A program made the position numbers and the translations under genes. A stretch of DNA of 64,000 bases, from assembly GCA_902603945.1 (NCBI GenBank), contig CACKWP010000002.1, forward strand, positions 1 to 64,000. Reading direction: 5' to 3'. This document shows positions 29,841-40,668 of this stretch, piece after piece. Each line of letters starts with the position of its first letter. Positions within the stretch are counted from its first letter, which is position 1. Below the pieces are notes generated by a model that saw nothing but the letters and a program-made list of their open reading frames with translations, searched no databases and was not told where the DNA came from. Source of the DNA: an uncultured Pelagibacteraceae bacterium. Its GTDB lineage: Bacteria; Pseudomonadota; Alphaproteobacteria; Pelagibacterales; Pelagibacteraceae.

Positions 29841-31459
29841 TTTTTTGAATTGATTTTTGCGGCTTTTATAAATGATGAGAATAAAGGATGTGGCATTAAA
29901 GGTCTAGATTTAAATTCAGGATGAAACTGAACTCCTATAAACCATGGGTGGTCTTTTAATTCTACAATTTCAGGTAATTTATTATCTGGGGACAAACCGG
30001 AAAAAATCATTCCTTTATTTTCAAAATCTTTCATATAATTAATATTAACTTCATATCTATGACGATGTCTTTCTTGTATTTTCAATGAATTATAAATTTT
30101 GCTTATTTTTGTGTCTTTTTTAAGTCTTGCATCATAGCTGCCCAAGCGCATTGTACCGCCTAAATCTTTATCAGTGCCTTTCATTAATTTACCATCTTTT
30201 GTCCATTCGCTCATTAATCCAACAACAGAAGCTTTTGAGGGTCCAAATTCACTTGATGTTGCATTTTTAATATTAAGTTTATTTCTTGCAAATTCTATGA
30301 CTGCCATTTGCATACCAAAACAAATACCTAAAAAAGGAATTTTATTTTTTCTAGCGTAATTTATTGCAGATATTTTACCTTCGGTTCCTCTTTTACCAAA
30401 ACCACCTGGAATTAAAATTCCTGAAACATCTTTTAGTTTATATTTAATTTCGCTTGGTTTTAAAAAATCAGAATCAATTCTAACTAAATTTACTTTTAAA
30501 TCATTGGCAATTCCACCGTGCATTAAAGCCTCATCTAATGATTTATATGCATCTTTAAGTTCAACATATTTACCAATTATTGCAATATCAACTCTATTTT
30601 TTGTATTTAAAACTAATCTTGTAATTTTCTTCCATGGTAAAAGGTTAACTTTTTTTCTAGATTTTATATTAAAGAATTTTAATACCCTTTCATCTAATTT
30701 TTCTTTATTAAAACTAATTGGAGCCTCATAAATTGTTTTTACATCAACGGTTTCTATCACGTCTTGAATTGAAACATTACAAAATAGAGAAATCTTCTTT
30801 CTTTGATCTAATGGAATAGTTCTCTCTGACCTGCAAATTATTATGTCTGGTTGAATACCGATACTCCTGAGTTCTTTGACAGAATGTTGAGTAGGTTTAG
30901 TTTTTATTTCGTCTGAAGCTTTCATATATGGAACTAAAGTAAGATGAATAAAAAGAGTATTTTTTCTTCCTATCTCATTTGAAAGTTGTCTTATAGCTTC
31001 TAAGAAAGGAAGGCTCTCGATATCTCCAACTGTGCCACCTATTTCACAAATAACAAAATCTTCTTTTGAAACATCATTCTTAATAAATTCCTTTATTCTA
31101 TTTGTAATATGTGGAATTACTTGAACTGTTTTGCCTAAATACTTACCTTGACGCTCTCTTTTTAATACGTCACTGTATATTTTTCCTGTGGTTATATTAT
31201 CTGATTTTTTTGCAGAGATTCCAGAAAATCTTTCATAATGTCCTAAGTCTAAATCTGTTTCTGCTCCATCGTCAGTAACAAAGACTTCCCCATGCTGGAA
31301 AGGGCTCATTGTTCCAGGGTCAACGTTTAAATATGGGTCTAATTTTCTGATTCTAACTTTGTAACCTCTTGATTGCAGCAAGTAAGCAAGAGATGCAGAT
31401 GATAGTCCTTTGCCGAGTGAAGAAACCACGCCGCCGGTTACGAAAATGTATCGCGCCAT
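29837..31459 (-). CDS. pyrG: CTP synthase
   Basis: [24 protein letters not shown] glutaminase motif, [12 protein letters not shown]. Confidence 0.97.
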   Translation of the reverse strand: MARYIFVTGGVVSSLGKGLSSASLAYLLQSRGYKVRIRKLDPYLNVDPGTMSPFQHGEVFVTDDGAETDLDLGHYERFSGISAKKSDNITTGKIYSDVLKRERQGKYLGKTVQVIPHITNRIKEFIKNDVSKEDFVICEIGGTVGDIESLPFLEAIRQLSNEIGRKNTLFIHLTLVPYMKASDEIKTKPTQHSVKELRSIGIQPDIIICRSERTIPLDQRKKISLFCNVSIQDVIETVDVKTIYEAPISFNKEKLDERVLKFFNIKSRKKVNLLPWKKITRLVLNTKNRVDIAIIGKYVELKDAYKSLDEALMHGGIANDLKVNLVRIDSDFLKPSEIKYKLKDVSGILIPGGFGKRGTEGKISAINYARKNKIPFLGICFGMQMAVIEFARNKLNIKNATSSEFGPSKASVVGLMSEWTKDGKLMKGTDKDLGGTMRLGSYDARLKKDTKISKIYNSLKIQERHRHRYEVNINYMKDFENKGMIFSGLSPDNKLPEIVELKDHPWFIGVQFHPEFKSRPLMPHPLFSSFIKAAKINSKK

Positions 31460-31503
31460 GGAAGTATGTTATACTTTATATTTTCTTAATTACAAAGTCT
31501 TAA

Positions 31504-31803
31504 TTAATTAGACTTTGGGATTTGTGGAAGGTTTGAGTTTTCTTCTTCCTCTTTTTCAAGAACAGACTGTGTTTCACGAAATTCGTCTCGAGAAATAGCT
31601 ACGATCGCAATACTACAAATAATAAATAGAGCAGCCACTATTGAAGTAAATTTAGTTAGAAAAGTACCTACTGACCTAGTTGACGTGAAATTGTCCTGTG
31701 AAACACCAAGGCCTAAAGCCCCACCCTCTGACCGTTGTAACAAAATTACAATCACTAAAATTACTGCTAAAGCAATATTTACAAAAATAAGCAAACTTTC
31801 CAT
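31504..31803 (-). CDS. secG: preprotein translocase subunit SecG
   Basis: LLQRSEGGALGLG motif between two TMs. Confidence 0.92.
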   Translation of the reverse strand: MESLLIFVNIALAVILVIVILLQRSEGGALGLGVSQDNFTSTRSVGTFLTKFTSIVAALFIICSIAIVAISRDEFRETQSVLEKEEEENSNLPQIPKSN

Positions 31804-31808
31804 GACGT

Positions 31809-32552
31809 TTATCTATAGTAATTCTTTATTATATCAATAAATTTTTTTGAGGTTTTTGAAGCTCCTCCTATTAAAAAACCATCTATTTCTCTTAATTCTT
31901 TAAACATCTCAACATTACTACCATCTACAGAACCACCATAAAGCACAGCTGGACTATTTTTTTTAAATATTCCTTTTAAAACTTTTTTAATATGAATTGT
32001 AGTTCTTTTTAATTCATTTATAGTTGGAATTTTTCCTGTTCCAATTGACCAAATAGGTTCGTAAGCGACAATTAAATTATTTTTATTAAATTTTTTTTCA
32101 AGCACTTTTGTCAATTGTCTCTTTAAAACACTTAGTGTTTTTTTTTGTTTTTTCTCTTTTTTGTTTTCACCAATACAAAAAACTACTTTTAAATTATTTT
32201 TAAGAGCATATATAACTTTATCTTTTAACATTGCATCAGTATCCCCTTCACCTCTATTGTCTGAATGTCCTATTAAAGTATATTTGGCACCCACACTCCT
32301 TAACATATAAGGGCTTATAGCAGCAGTATTTGACGAGAACTGTTCCTTTTGATAACAGTTTTGAGATCCTATCAAAATCTTCCTATTTCTAAAATATTTA
32401 GAATAACTCTCAATTAAAGTATAAGGAGGGGTAATTATTACTTTGTATTTGTTTCTATTCTTGTCTTTAGAATAAAATGAATTAATTTTGTTAAGAATAC
32501 CTATAGATTTTGGCACACCAAACATTTTCCAGTTCCCAATAAAATATCTCAT
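31809..32552 (-). CDS. tpiA: triosephosphate isomerase
   Basis: GNWKMFG, LIGHSDNRG, VAYEPIWSIGTGK, LYGGSVDGSN. Confidence 0.96.
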   Translation of the reverse strand: MRYFIGNWKMFGVPKSIGILNKINSFYSKDKNRNKYKVIITPPYTLIESYSKYFRNRKILIGSQNCYQKEQFSSNTAAISPYMLRSVGAKYTLIGHSDNRGEGDTDAMLKDKVIYALKNNLKVVFCIGENKKEKKQKKTLSVLKRQLTKVLEKKFNKNNLIVAYEPIWSIGTGKIPTINELKRTTIHIKKVLKGIFKKNSPAVLYGGSVDGSNVEMFKELREIDGFLIGGASKTSKKFIDIIKNYYR

Positions 32553-32615
32553 TATTTGCCTTAATTTAAAATTTAATTTATAGGTGTATAATTTTGAACT
32601 TAATAAATTAATATT

Positions 32616-34073
32616 ATGGCAACATCAATAGGTAAATTATCAAAATCTTTTTTTCTTAAGCTTCTGGTAGGGATAATCATTCTACCTTTTGTCTTCTGGG
32701 GAATGGGTGATGTTTTTAGAGGTGGAAATCAAAATGTGATCGCTACTGTAGACTCTAATAAAATTAGTACACAAGAATTTGTTAATTACATTAATCGACT
32801 AAATCTCAACGAAGAACAAATAAAAAATTTAAAAAAAACAGATCTCATAGAGCAAATTTTGTCTGATTATATTGGTAAAAAAGTAATGTCATTAGAAATT
32901 GAAAAGCTTGGTGTTATGGTAAATGATAATGCTCTAAGAGAAATAATTAAAAACGATAAAGCTTTTTTTAAAAATGATAAATTTTCCAGAACTGAGTATG
33001 AAAAATTTTTACTTCAAAGTGGAGTAACAGCACCTCAGTTTGAGGCTAATATTGTTGAGCAAGAAAAGAGAAGGCAGTTTTTAAGTTCTCTATCAGGTGG
33101 TTTGGTTATACCTGAAATTTTAGTTGTAAAAGAGTTTAGAAAAGAAAATCAAACAAAAACTATTCAATATATAGATCTTGATAAATATCATTCTAAAAAT
33201 AAACCTTCTCAAGAAAGTATTAAAGAGCTCTATGAGAGAAACAAAAACATATTTTTTACTGAAGTTAAATCAATAAGATATGCAGAAATTAAGCCGGAAT
33301 TAATTAGCGGTAGTAAAGAGTATAACGAAAACTTTTTTAGGCAATTAGATGTTATTGAAAATAATGTTTTAGATGGACAAATTTTTGACGAAACAGCAAA
33401 AGCAAATAATTTAAAAATAATAGAATTTGATAAGATAAATGTAAGAAAAGAAAATGAAAATAAAAAAAAATTGGATAACCTTCCTGATAATCTCTTCAAA
33501 AAAATATATAATTTAAAAACCCCTCAATCTCCTGAGGTGATAAATATTGATAACAAATATTATTTAGCAGAGATTAAAGAAGAAGAGAAAAAAAATAGGC
33601 CAATGAATGATCCTGAAGTTTTAGAGGCGCTTAATGCACAATTAAGTTTTAAACAAAAAATTGAAAATAATACATCATTAGCTAAAGATATAAGTCTAGG
33701 TGCTTTTGCAGATAATAACTTTAAAAAATTTGCTGATGATAATGGTTTACTTGTTAAAGATTACAAAATTTCTAATTTAAAACAAAATGAAATATTTGAT
33801 GAAGGTTTGGTAAAAAGAATATTTTTAACAAAAGACGGTGACATAAATTTAATTACAAATAGTACGCTCACAAAAAGTTTTTTGATATCTACTAAAAAAA
33901 CAGAATACAAAAAACTTGATAAAAATATTAAAGAATTTGAACAATATGAAGCTAAGGCACGATTAAACTTGATTAACAAAATATATCAATCTTATGATGA
34001 AAGTGCTAATCAGAAGTATAAAGTTGAGATTAACCAAAGAACCATAGATCGTGTCAAAAATTCATTTCAATGA
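32616..34073 (+). CDS. ppiD: SurA N-domain / PpiD-like periplasmic peptidyl-prolyl isomerase
   Basis: N-terminal TM, SurA-N like (VIATVDSNKISTQEFVNYIN), position between tpiA and trpE. Confidence 0.8.
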   Translation: MATSIGKLSKSFFLKLLVGIIILPFVFWGMGDVFRGGNQNVIATVDSNKISTQEFVNYINRLNLNEEQIKNLKKTDLIEQILSDYIGKKVMSLEIEKLGVMVNDNALREIIKNDKAFFKNDKFSRTEYEKFLLQSGVTAPQFEANIVEQEKRRQFLSSLSGGLVIPEILVVKEFRKENQTKTIQYIDLDKYHSKNKPSQESIKELYERNKNIFFTEVKSIRYAEIKPELISGSKEYNENFFRQLDVIENNVLDGQIFDETAKANNLKIIEFDKINVRKENENKKKLDNLPDNLFKKIYNLKTPQSPEVINIDNKYYLAEIKEEEKKNRPMNDPEVLEALNAQLSFKQKIENNTSLAKDISLGAFADNNFKKFADDNGLLVKDYKISNLKQNEIFDEGLVKRIFLTKDGDINLITNSTLTKSFLISTKKTEYKKLDKNIKEFEQYEAKARLNLINKIYQSYDESANQKYKVEINQRTIDRVKNSFQ

Positions 34074-35527
34074 AGTTAAATACTAGTTTTAAAGAATTTA
34101 AAAAAAATCATTCTAAAAAAAAACATCAAATTTTATTTAGAACAAAATCATGTAATCAATACTATAAAGTAGAAAATCTTTTTAGATTTTTATTAGCTGA
34201 AAAAGATAGCTTTATTTTTGAGTCAGTTGAAAAAGGAACAATAAAAGGTCGATATACTATAATTGGTCACAACCCTGATAAAATATGGGATATAAATAAA
34301 AACATAATTACTCTCAATAGCTTAGGTAGAAAAACAAAGATTAAATCTGATCCATTGAAGTATATTAATAAGCTTATTAAGAAATTTAAAATTAAAATTC
34401 CAAATCAATTACCCGCAATGTCTTCAATGCTTGTAGGTTATTTTTCCTATGATGTTATTCGTTATATTGAGAAAATTCCTAACAAATGTAAGGATGACCT
34501 TAAAATACCTGATGTCAGATTAGCAAGACCTAAAAATTTAGTAATTTATGATAATGTTAAAAAAAAGATTTTTTATATTGAAAACGTTTACTCTGATACA
34601 AAGATTAAAAATTACAAAGAAGAATTTGATATAATTAATAAGCGATTTAATCTATATGAAGATTTCGAAAATATTAAGCTTCCGGAACAATTCACATTTA
34701 AACCTAATAAAAATTTGATAAAATCTAATACCTCAAAAGAAAGATTTAAATCACTTGTTAAAAAAGCAAAAACTTACATTGAAAAAGGAGATATATTTCA
34801 AGTTGTTTTAAGTCAAAGATTTGAAAGAAAGATAAATAAAACACCAATAGAGATTTACAATCATTTAAGAAAATCTAACCCCTCTCCTTTTATGTTTTAT
34901 TTTAATTACAAAGATTTTAATATTTTAGGCAGTAGTCCAGAAATATTAGTTAGACTTAGAGGCGGAGAAATAACAATTAGACCAATTGCTGGCACAAGGC
35001 CGAGAGGAAAAAATATTAAAGAAGATAAAAAATATGAATTAGATCTTTTAAAAGATAATAAAGAATTAGCAGAACATTTAATGTTATTAGATCTTGGGAG
35101 AAATGATGTTGGAAAAGTTTCTAAAGTAAATACAGTAAAAGTAACTGAAAAATTCAGAGTTGAGAGATACTCTCATGTAATGCATATCGTCTCTAATGTT
35201 ATAGGTAAATTTAATAGTAAATTCTCTTTGTTTGAGACTTTGTTATCGGGTTTTCCCGCTGGAACTGTTAGTGGCGCACCTAAAATTAGAGCTATGGAGA
35301 TAATTGATGAATTAGAAAAAAATAAAAGAAAACTTTACGCGGGAGGTATTGGTTATTTCACTCCTAATGGTGAATTTGATACGTGCATTGCTTTAAGAAC
35401 AGCCTTAATTAAAGATAAAAAATTTTATGTTCAAGCTGGTGCTGGTATAGTTGCAGATAGTAAACCTGAAAATGAATACGTGGAAACGGTAAATAAAGCT
35501 AAAGCATTAATGAGAGCAGTTGATTAA
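34070..35527 (+). CDS. trpE: anthranilate synthase component I
   Basis: FQVVLSQRFE, IRPIAGTRPRG, LLSGFPAGTVSGAPKIRAMEII. Confidence 0.96.
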   Translation: MKLNTSFKEFKKNHSKKKHQILFRTKSCNQYYKVENLFRFLLAEKDSFIFESVEKGTIKGRYTIIGHNPDKIWDINKNIITLNSLGRKTKIKSDPLKYINKLIKKFKIKIPNQLPAMSSMLVGYFSYDVIRYIEKIPNKCKDDLKIPDVRLARPKNLVIYDNVKKKIFYIENVYSDTKIKNYKEEFDIINKRFNLYEDFENIKLPEQFTFKPNKNLIKSNTSKERFKSLVKKAKTYIEKGDIFQVVLSQRFERKINKTPIEIYNHLRKSNPSPFMFYFNYKDFNILGSSPEILVRLRGGEITIRPIAGTRPRGKNIKEDKKYELDLLKDNKELAEHLMLLDLGRNDVGKVSKVNTVKVTEKFRVERYSHVMHIVSNVIGKFNSKFSLFETLLSGFPAGTVSGAPKIRAMEIIDELEKNKRKLYAGGIGYFTPNGEFDTCIALRTALIKDKKFYVQAGAGIVADSKPENEYVETVNKAKALMRAVD

Positions 35528-36094
35528 ATGAAAATTTTATTAATAGATAATTACGATAGTTTTACTTATAATTTGTATCATTACATTTCAAATTTTAATG
35601 AAAATGTAGATGTTGAAAGAAATGATAAAATTGATGGGAAAACAGTTTTTAAAAGAAAATACGATAAAATTGTTATTTCTCCTGGACCTGGTAATCCAAA
35701 TCAAGCTGGTAATTGTTTAAAAATAGTTAAAGAGGTTTATAAAAAAATACCGATTCTTGGTGTATGTTTAGGTCATCAAATCATTGGTCAGGTTTTTGGT
35801 GGTAGAATAGTTAGAGCTAAGAATTTAATGCATGGAAAAACTAGTAAAATTAAACATCGAAGAACAGGTTTATTTAAGAATATCCAAAATAATTTTGAAG
35901 CCACAAGATATCACAGCCTTGTAGTAGATCGTAAAAAGTTCCCAAAAAACTTGATTATTACTGCGGAAACTAAAAATAAGACGATTATGGGGTTAATGCA
36001 TAAAGACTATGATATTCACGGGTTTCAGTTTCATCCTGAGAGTATAAGAACTAAAATGGGTATGAAATTAATTAAAAATTTTATTACAAATTAA
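35528..36094 (+). CDS. trpG: anthranilate synthase component II
   Basis: LLIDNYDSFTYNL, ISPGPGNP, GVCLGHQ, GFQFHPES. Confidence 0.96.
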   Translation: MKILLIDNYDSFTYNLYHYISNFNENVDVERNDKIDGKTVFKRKYDKIVISPGPGNPNQAGNCLKIVKEVYKKIPILGVCLGHQIIGQVFGGRIVRAKNLMHGKTSKIKHRRTGLFKNIQNNFEATRYHSLVVDRKKFPKNLIITAETKNKTIMGLMHKDYDIHGFQFHPESIRTKMGMKLIKNFITN

Positions 36095-36095
36095 T

Positions 36096-37091
36096 ATGTC
36101 TAATATAGTAGCTGAATTAAAACAAGGTCAAAACCTTTCACTTAAGAATAGCAAATCTCTATTTTCAGATTTAATGGAGGGTAAATATGCTGAAAAGCAA
36201 ATAATTGAAATTCTAGAAGCTTTAATAAAAAAAGGTGAAACAAAAGATGAATTAGCCGGTGGTATCTTTGTTTTGAGAGACAAAGCAACAAAGGTTTCTT
36301 GTGATCCAAGCACTATTGATACTTGTGGAACCGGTGGTGACGGTCAAAATTCTTTAAATATTTCAACAGCCGCTGCAATTGTTTTAGCTAGTATGGGAGT
36401 AAAAGTAGCAAAACATGGGAATAAGGCCGTTTCATCTAATTGCGGTTCAGCGGATGTTTTAGAAGCTTTAAAAATAAATATTAATTTAAAACCAAACGAA
36501 GCAGAGGATAGTATAAAAAAATTTAATTTTGCTTTTATGTTTGCTCCAAATTATCACTCAGCTATGAAACATGTTGGGCCTGCTAGAAAAAAAATGGGAA
36601 AGAAAACGATTTTTAATTTAATTGGTCCTTTAAGTAGTCCAGCCCAAGTTAAAAGACAAGTGATCGGTGTCTTCGACAAAAAATGGATGATGCCCTTTGC
36701 TGAAGCATTAAAAGAAAACAATGTTGTTCACGCCTATATTGTTCATAGCGATGATGGCATGGACGAGATTTCACCTTTTGCAAAAACTAATGTTGTAGAA
36801 TTAAAAGATGGGAAAATTAACGAATTTTTAATTGATCCTAAAGATCTTGGTATAAGTTCTGGTAATAAAGAAAATATAAAAGGTAAAAATGCTGAATATA
36901 ACTCTGAAAAAATTATAGATATATACAAGGGAACTTCTAACGAATTTTCTCAATCCGTTGCTTTAAATGCTGCAGCTGGATTAATTGTTGCAGGAAAAGA
37001 AAATAATTTTAAAAATGCTTTTAAAAAAACTTCCGAACATCTAAATTCTGGTAAAGTTTTTGAACATTTGACAAAATTACAATCAAAATAA
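36096..37091 (+). CDS. trpD: anthranilate phosphoribosyltransferase
   Basis: DTCGTGGDGQNSLNISTAAA, KHGNKAVSSNCGSADVLEAL. Confidence 0.97.
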   Translation: MSNIVAELKQGQNLSLKNSKSLFSDLMEGKYAEKQIIEILEALIKKGETKDELAGGIFVLRDKATKVSCDPSTIDTCGTGGDGQNSLNISTAAAIVLASMGVKVAKHGNKAVSSNCGSADVLEALKININLKPNEAEDSIKKFNFAFMFAPNYHSAMKHVGPARKKMGKKTIFNLIGPLSSPAQVKRQVIGVFDKKWMMPFAEALKENNVVHAYIVHSDDGMDEISPFAKTNVVELKDGKINEFLIDPKDLGISSGNKENIKGKNAEYNSEKIIDIYKGTSNEFSQSVALNAAAGLIVAGKENNFKNAFKKTSEHLNSGKVFEHLTKLQSK

Positions 37092-37885
37092 TGGCTAATA
37101 TTTTAGATAAAATTATTGAGGATAAAAAAGAGTCTTTAAAACTAATTAAAAAGACAAATTCATTAGACACTCTTGAAAATACGATAAAATCCTTAAATAA
37201 CTTATTGAATTTTAAAGATGCAATATCAGGTAATAAAGGCGTTTCACTTATTACAGAGATTAAAAAAGCAAGCCCTTCTGCCGGAGAGTTAGTGAAAGAT
37301 TTCAATCATTTAAATATTGCAAAAATATACGTAGATAATGGTGCTACTTGCCTTTCTGTTTTAACTGAAGAAAAACATTTTCTAGGTAAACTCGATTATA
37401 TAAGAGATATTAAAAATAAGTTTAAAATTCCAGTTTTAGCAAAAGATTTTTTTATTGATCCTTACCAAATCGCTTTATCTAAAAGTTATGGTAGCGATTG
37501 TATATTGATAATAGTTGCTGCTTTAGATACTAAACTAGCAGATGAAATTTATGCTGAGGCAATAAGACATAAACTTTCAGTAATAGTAGAAGTGCACGAT
37601 AACCAAGAAGCTGAAAATGCTTTAAAATACGAAAATGCTTTAATTGGGATTAATAATAGAAATTTAAAAACATTAGACATCTCTATTAATAATACGATTT
37701 CTATTTTTGAAACTTTAAAAGAACATAAAGGCCCAATCATTTCAGAGAGTGGAATTAAAAATGAAACCGACGCCAAATATATCTATGAAAAGACAGGAAT
37801 TAAAAATTTTCTAATTGGTGAATCACTTTTAAAATCTGACAATCCTACGAAATTATTAAAAAAATTTACTCAAATAGTTCAATAA
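37091..37885 (+). CDS. trpC: indole-3-glycerol phosphate synthase
   Basis: TEIKKASPSAG, LTEEKHFLG, LAKDFFIDPYQI, IGINNRNLKT, SESGI. Confidence 0.96.
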   Translation: MANILDKIIEDKKESLKLIKKTNSLDTLENTIKSLNNLLNFKDAISGNKGVSLITEIKKASPSAGELVKDFNHLNIAKIYVDNGATCLSVLTEEKHFLGKLDYIRDIKNKFKIPVLAKDFFIDPYQIALSKSYGSDCILIIVAALDTKLADEIYAEAIRHKLSVIVEVHDNQEAENALKYENALIGINNRNLKTLDISINNTISIFETLKEHKGPIISESGIKNETDAKYIYEKTGIKNFLIGESLLKSDNPTKLLKKFTQIVQ

Positions 37886-37918
37886 AATATGGGCTTATTT
37901 CAAGTTGTAATTTAAGTA

Positions 37919-37933
37919 GAACTTTTATAGAAC
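37919..37933 (+). promoter_or_regulatory. alphaproteobacterial LexA/SOS box GAAC-N7-GAAC
   Basis: GAACTTTTATAGAAC immediately upstream of lexA. Confidence 0.85.
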
Positions 37934-37937
37934 ATAA

Positions 37938-38630
37938 ATGTACGAGGTTTGTTCTATGCTTACAAAAAAACAAAAAAACTTACTAATATTCATTAATAAG
38001 AAGATTAGATCTACTGGAATTTCTCCATCATATGAAGAGATGAAAAATTCACTCAACCTAAAGTCGAAATCAGGAATTCATAGATTAATCTCAGCTTTAG
38101 AAGAGCGAGGATTTGTAAAAAGATTAGCTCATAAAGCAAGAGCTTTAGAAGTTGTTAAATTGCCAGAAAATGCAAGTGCTAATGATATTTTTAATACTTT
38201 TACTCCAAGTGTTATTAAAGGTGGATTAGATAAAGAAAAAACAAAATCAACTGATGTATCTATTTTAGGAAGTATTGCAGCAGGAACTCCTATTGAAGCA
38301 ATTCAACAAGAAGTTGATCGAGTAGCTTTACCTGAAGATTTGCAGAATAATGGTGAGCATTATGGATTAAAAGTTAAAGGTGACTCAATGGTTGAAGCCG
38401 GTATCAATGATGGTGATACAGTTATTGTTAAGAAAACCTCAAATGTAGATAGTGGTCAGATTGCAGTTGTTTTAATTGATGACCAAGAGGCAACTTTAAA
38501 AAGAGTTAGAAAAAAAGGAAACACTATTGCTTTAGAAGCTGCAAATAGAAATTACGGTACAAAAATCTACGCTGCGAATAGAATAAAAATTCAAGGTAAG
38601 CTTGTTTCTTTATATAGAAACTTTCACTAA
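37938..38630 (+). CDS. lexA: SOS repressor LexA (start may be the internal ATG at 37956, MLTKKQKNLL)
   Basis: wHTH SPSYEEMKNSLNLKSKSGIHRLI, cleavage site IAAGTP, KGDSMVEAGINDGD catalytic Ser. Confidence 0.95.
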   Translation: MYEVCSMLTKKQKNLLIFINKKIRSTGISPSYEEMKNSLNLKSKSGIHRLISALEERGFVKRLAHKARALEVVKLPENASANDIFNTFTPSVIKGGLDKEKTKSTDVSILGSIAAGTPIEAIQQEVDRVALPEDLQNNGEHYGLKVKGDSMVEAGINDGDTVIVKKTSNVDSGQIAVVLIDDQEATLKRVRKKGNTIALEAANRNYGTKIYAANRIKIQGKLVSLYRNFH

Positions 38631-38649
38631 AATAGTCTAATTAATAGAA

Positions 38650-40041
38650 ATGTCTTTTAATTGTAGGTTTGCGCCCTCTCCTACTGGGCCGCTTCATATT
38701 GGTGGTGTTCGAACAGCTTTATTTAATTGGTTATTAGCTAAGAAGAACAAAGGAAAATATTTCTTAAGAATTGAAGATACAGATAAAGAAAGATCAAAAG
38801 ACGAATTTAAAAAGCAAATCATTTCATCGTTATCATGGTTGGGCATTGAACATGACGGTGAAGAATATATTCAATCTAAAAATATTAATAAACATGTTGC
38901 GATTGCCGAGGAGCTTATTAAAAAAGGTTTTGCTTATGAGTGTTATTGTTCTGAAGAAGAAATAAATGAACAAAAAGAAAAGTGTAAAAAACAAGGTATA
39001 CCTTATGTTTATAATAGAAAATGGAGAGACGCAAAAGATCTTAAAATTCCACAAGGAGTAAAACCAGTAATTAGATTTAAGAGCAAAATTTCAGGAAACA
39101 CAATTATAAAAGATTTGGTTCAAGGAGAAAGAAACATCTCAAATGCCACAATTGAAGATTTTGTAATATTAAGGAAAGATAAATCGCCAACATATCAATT
39201 ATCAGCAACAGTTGATGACCACGAGATGAAAATTACTCATGTAATTAGAGGTGATGACCATATGATTAATTCTTTTAAACAAAAACAAATCTATGATGCC
39301 ATGGGTTGGGATGTTCCAAATTTCGCTCACATTCCATTAATTCATAGTCAACAAGGAAAAAAATTATCTAAAAGAGATAATGCATCTACCCTTGAAGATT
39401 ATGTTAAAATTGGAATTATTTCAGATGCCTTAAGGAATTATTTATTAAGATTAGGATGGTCTTACAAAGATAAAGAGATTTTTACTAAGCAAGAAAGTAT
39501 TGATTTATTTGATTTAAGTGGCGTCGGTAAATCACCTTCAAAACTTGATATGAATAGGATTTATTCAATAAATGAAACATATATAAAGACAATAGATGAA
39601 AAAGATCTTTTTAATTTCTTCAAAGAATATATTTCGAAATACAAAAAACCTATTGATCAAACAAAAGAAAATGTTCTTTTAAAATCAATGGGTTTCTTAA
39701 AGAATAAAGCGAAAACTTTAGAAGATATTTGGAATAATGCTCAATATATTATTAATGATAAAATTGAGATTGGTGCAGATGATAAAAAATTAATTGATGA
39801 TTTATCAAAAAAGGTAATTAATGACTTTATTAGTGAATATGAAAAAATATCCTCTTTATCTAGAGAAGCTTTAGAACCAATAATTAAGTCTTTAATTGAT
39901 AAACATAAGACTAATTTTAAAGGTGTCGGTCAGCCTCTTAGAATAGCACTAGTGGGTTCAAGATTTGGGCCTGGTCTTTATGATGTAATTTTGTCTTTAG
40001 ATAAAGATGAAGTAAAAAAAAGATTAAAGTCTGCTATTTAA
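38650..40041 (+). CDS. gltX: glutamyl-tRNA synthetase
   Basis: RFAPSPTGPLHIGGVRTALFNW (HIGH), KLSKRD (KMSKS). Confidence 0.97.
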   Translation: MSFNCRFAPSPTGPLHIGGVRTALFNWLLAKKNKGKYFLRIEDTDKERSKDEFKKQIISSLSWLGIEHDGEEYIQSKNINKHVAIAEELIKKGFAYECYCSEEEINEQKEKCKKQGIPYVYNRKWRDAKDLKIPQGVKPVIRFKSKISGNTIIKDLVQGERNISNATIEDFVILRKDKSPTYQLSATVDDHEMKITHVIRGDDHMINSFKQKQIYDAMGWDVPNFAHIPLIHSQQGKKLSKRDNASTLEDYVKIGIISDALRNYLLRLGWSYKDKEIFTKQESIDLFDLSGVGKSPSKLDMNRIYSINETYIKTIDEKDLFNFFKEYISKYKKPIDQTKENVLLKSMGFLKNKAKTLEDIWNNAQYIINDKIEIGADDKKLIDDLSKKVINDFISEYEKISSLSREALEPIIKSLIDKHKTNFKGVGQPLRIALVGSRFGPGLYDVILSLDKDEVKKRLKSAI

Positions 40042-40067
40042 AGCATTCTAAGCTTTAACTTTTTTTG
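40038..40067 (+). terminator. intrinsic terminator of gltX overlapping its stop codon
   Basis: ttaaagc-attctaa-gctttaa stem followed by ctttttttg. Confidence 0.7.
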
Positions 40068-40668
40068 ATTTGCTATTATTTTTATAAGTATCCCAAGAAA
40101 TTCTATATTTCTTGCTTTGATCTCCCCAACTAGTCCATCCTTTTCTTTTACCTCTGGCAAATAATTCTAAGAAAGGACCCCAGCTACACTTTTCTATTAT
40201 TTTATAAAGCTCATCTGGTTTTCTAGAGTGCTCTCGTTTTCTTGTTCGTATAATATTTACTTGTGTTCTCCCAGGCTTCAATGTTCTAACTTTGGTTCCC
40301 TTCACACCAAATAAAACTAACTCTGTGGTGTTTCTAAAATAAAAACCAACTCCCCTTCCATCAGGACCACCATCTTTTCTTATCTTGTGCCAAACTATAT
40401 TAGTTTTATATTTAAAGCCCCACTCTTCCATAACTTCAATGCCTTCTTTTATAAATGCATTTGGTACCCACAAATATAAATGAGATTTATTAGCGGACAA
40501 TCTAGTAACTGGCATTGATTTAATTTCTTCTAAACTCATAGTTTCATATCTCTTAAGTCTTTTATGTTTTGGTGCAACTTTACCAGTACTGTTTTGAAAT
40601 TCCCATGGAGGATCAGCCAAAATTGTTCCGAATTTTCCAACGATCGATAACTTAATTTTATTGTTCAA
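40048..40668 (-). CDS. MT-A70 family adenine-N6 DNA methyltransferase
   Basis: ILADPPWEFQN catalytic DPPW; MT-A70 fold C-terminus KPDELYKIIEKCSWGPFLELFARGKRKGW. Confidence 0.9.
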   Translation of the reverse strand: MNNKIKLSIVGKFGTILADPPWEFQNSTGKVAPKHKRLKRYETMSLEEIKSMPVTRLSANKSHLYLWVPNAFIKEGIEVMEEWGFKYKTNIVWHKIRKDGGPDGRGVGFYFRNTTELVLFGVKGTKVRTLKPGRTQVNIIRTRKREHSRKPDELYKIIEKCSWGPFLELFARGKRKGWTSWGDQSKKYRISWDTYKNNSKSKKVKA

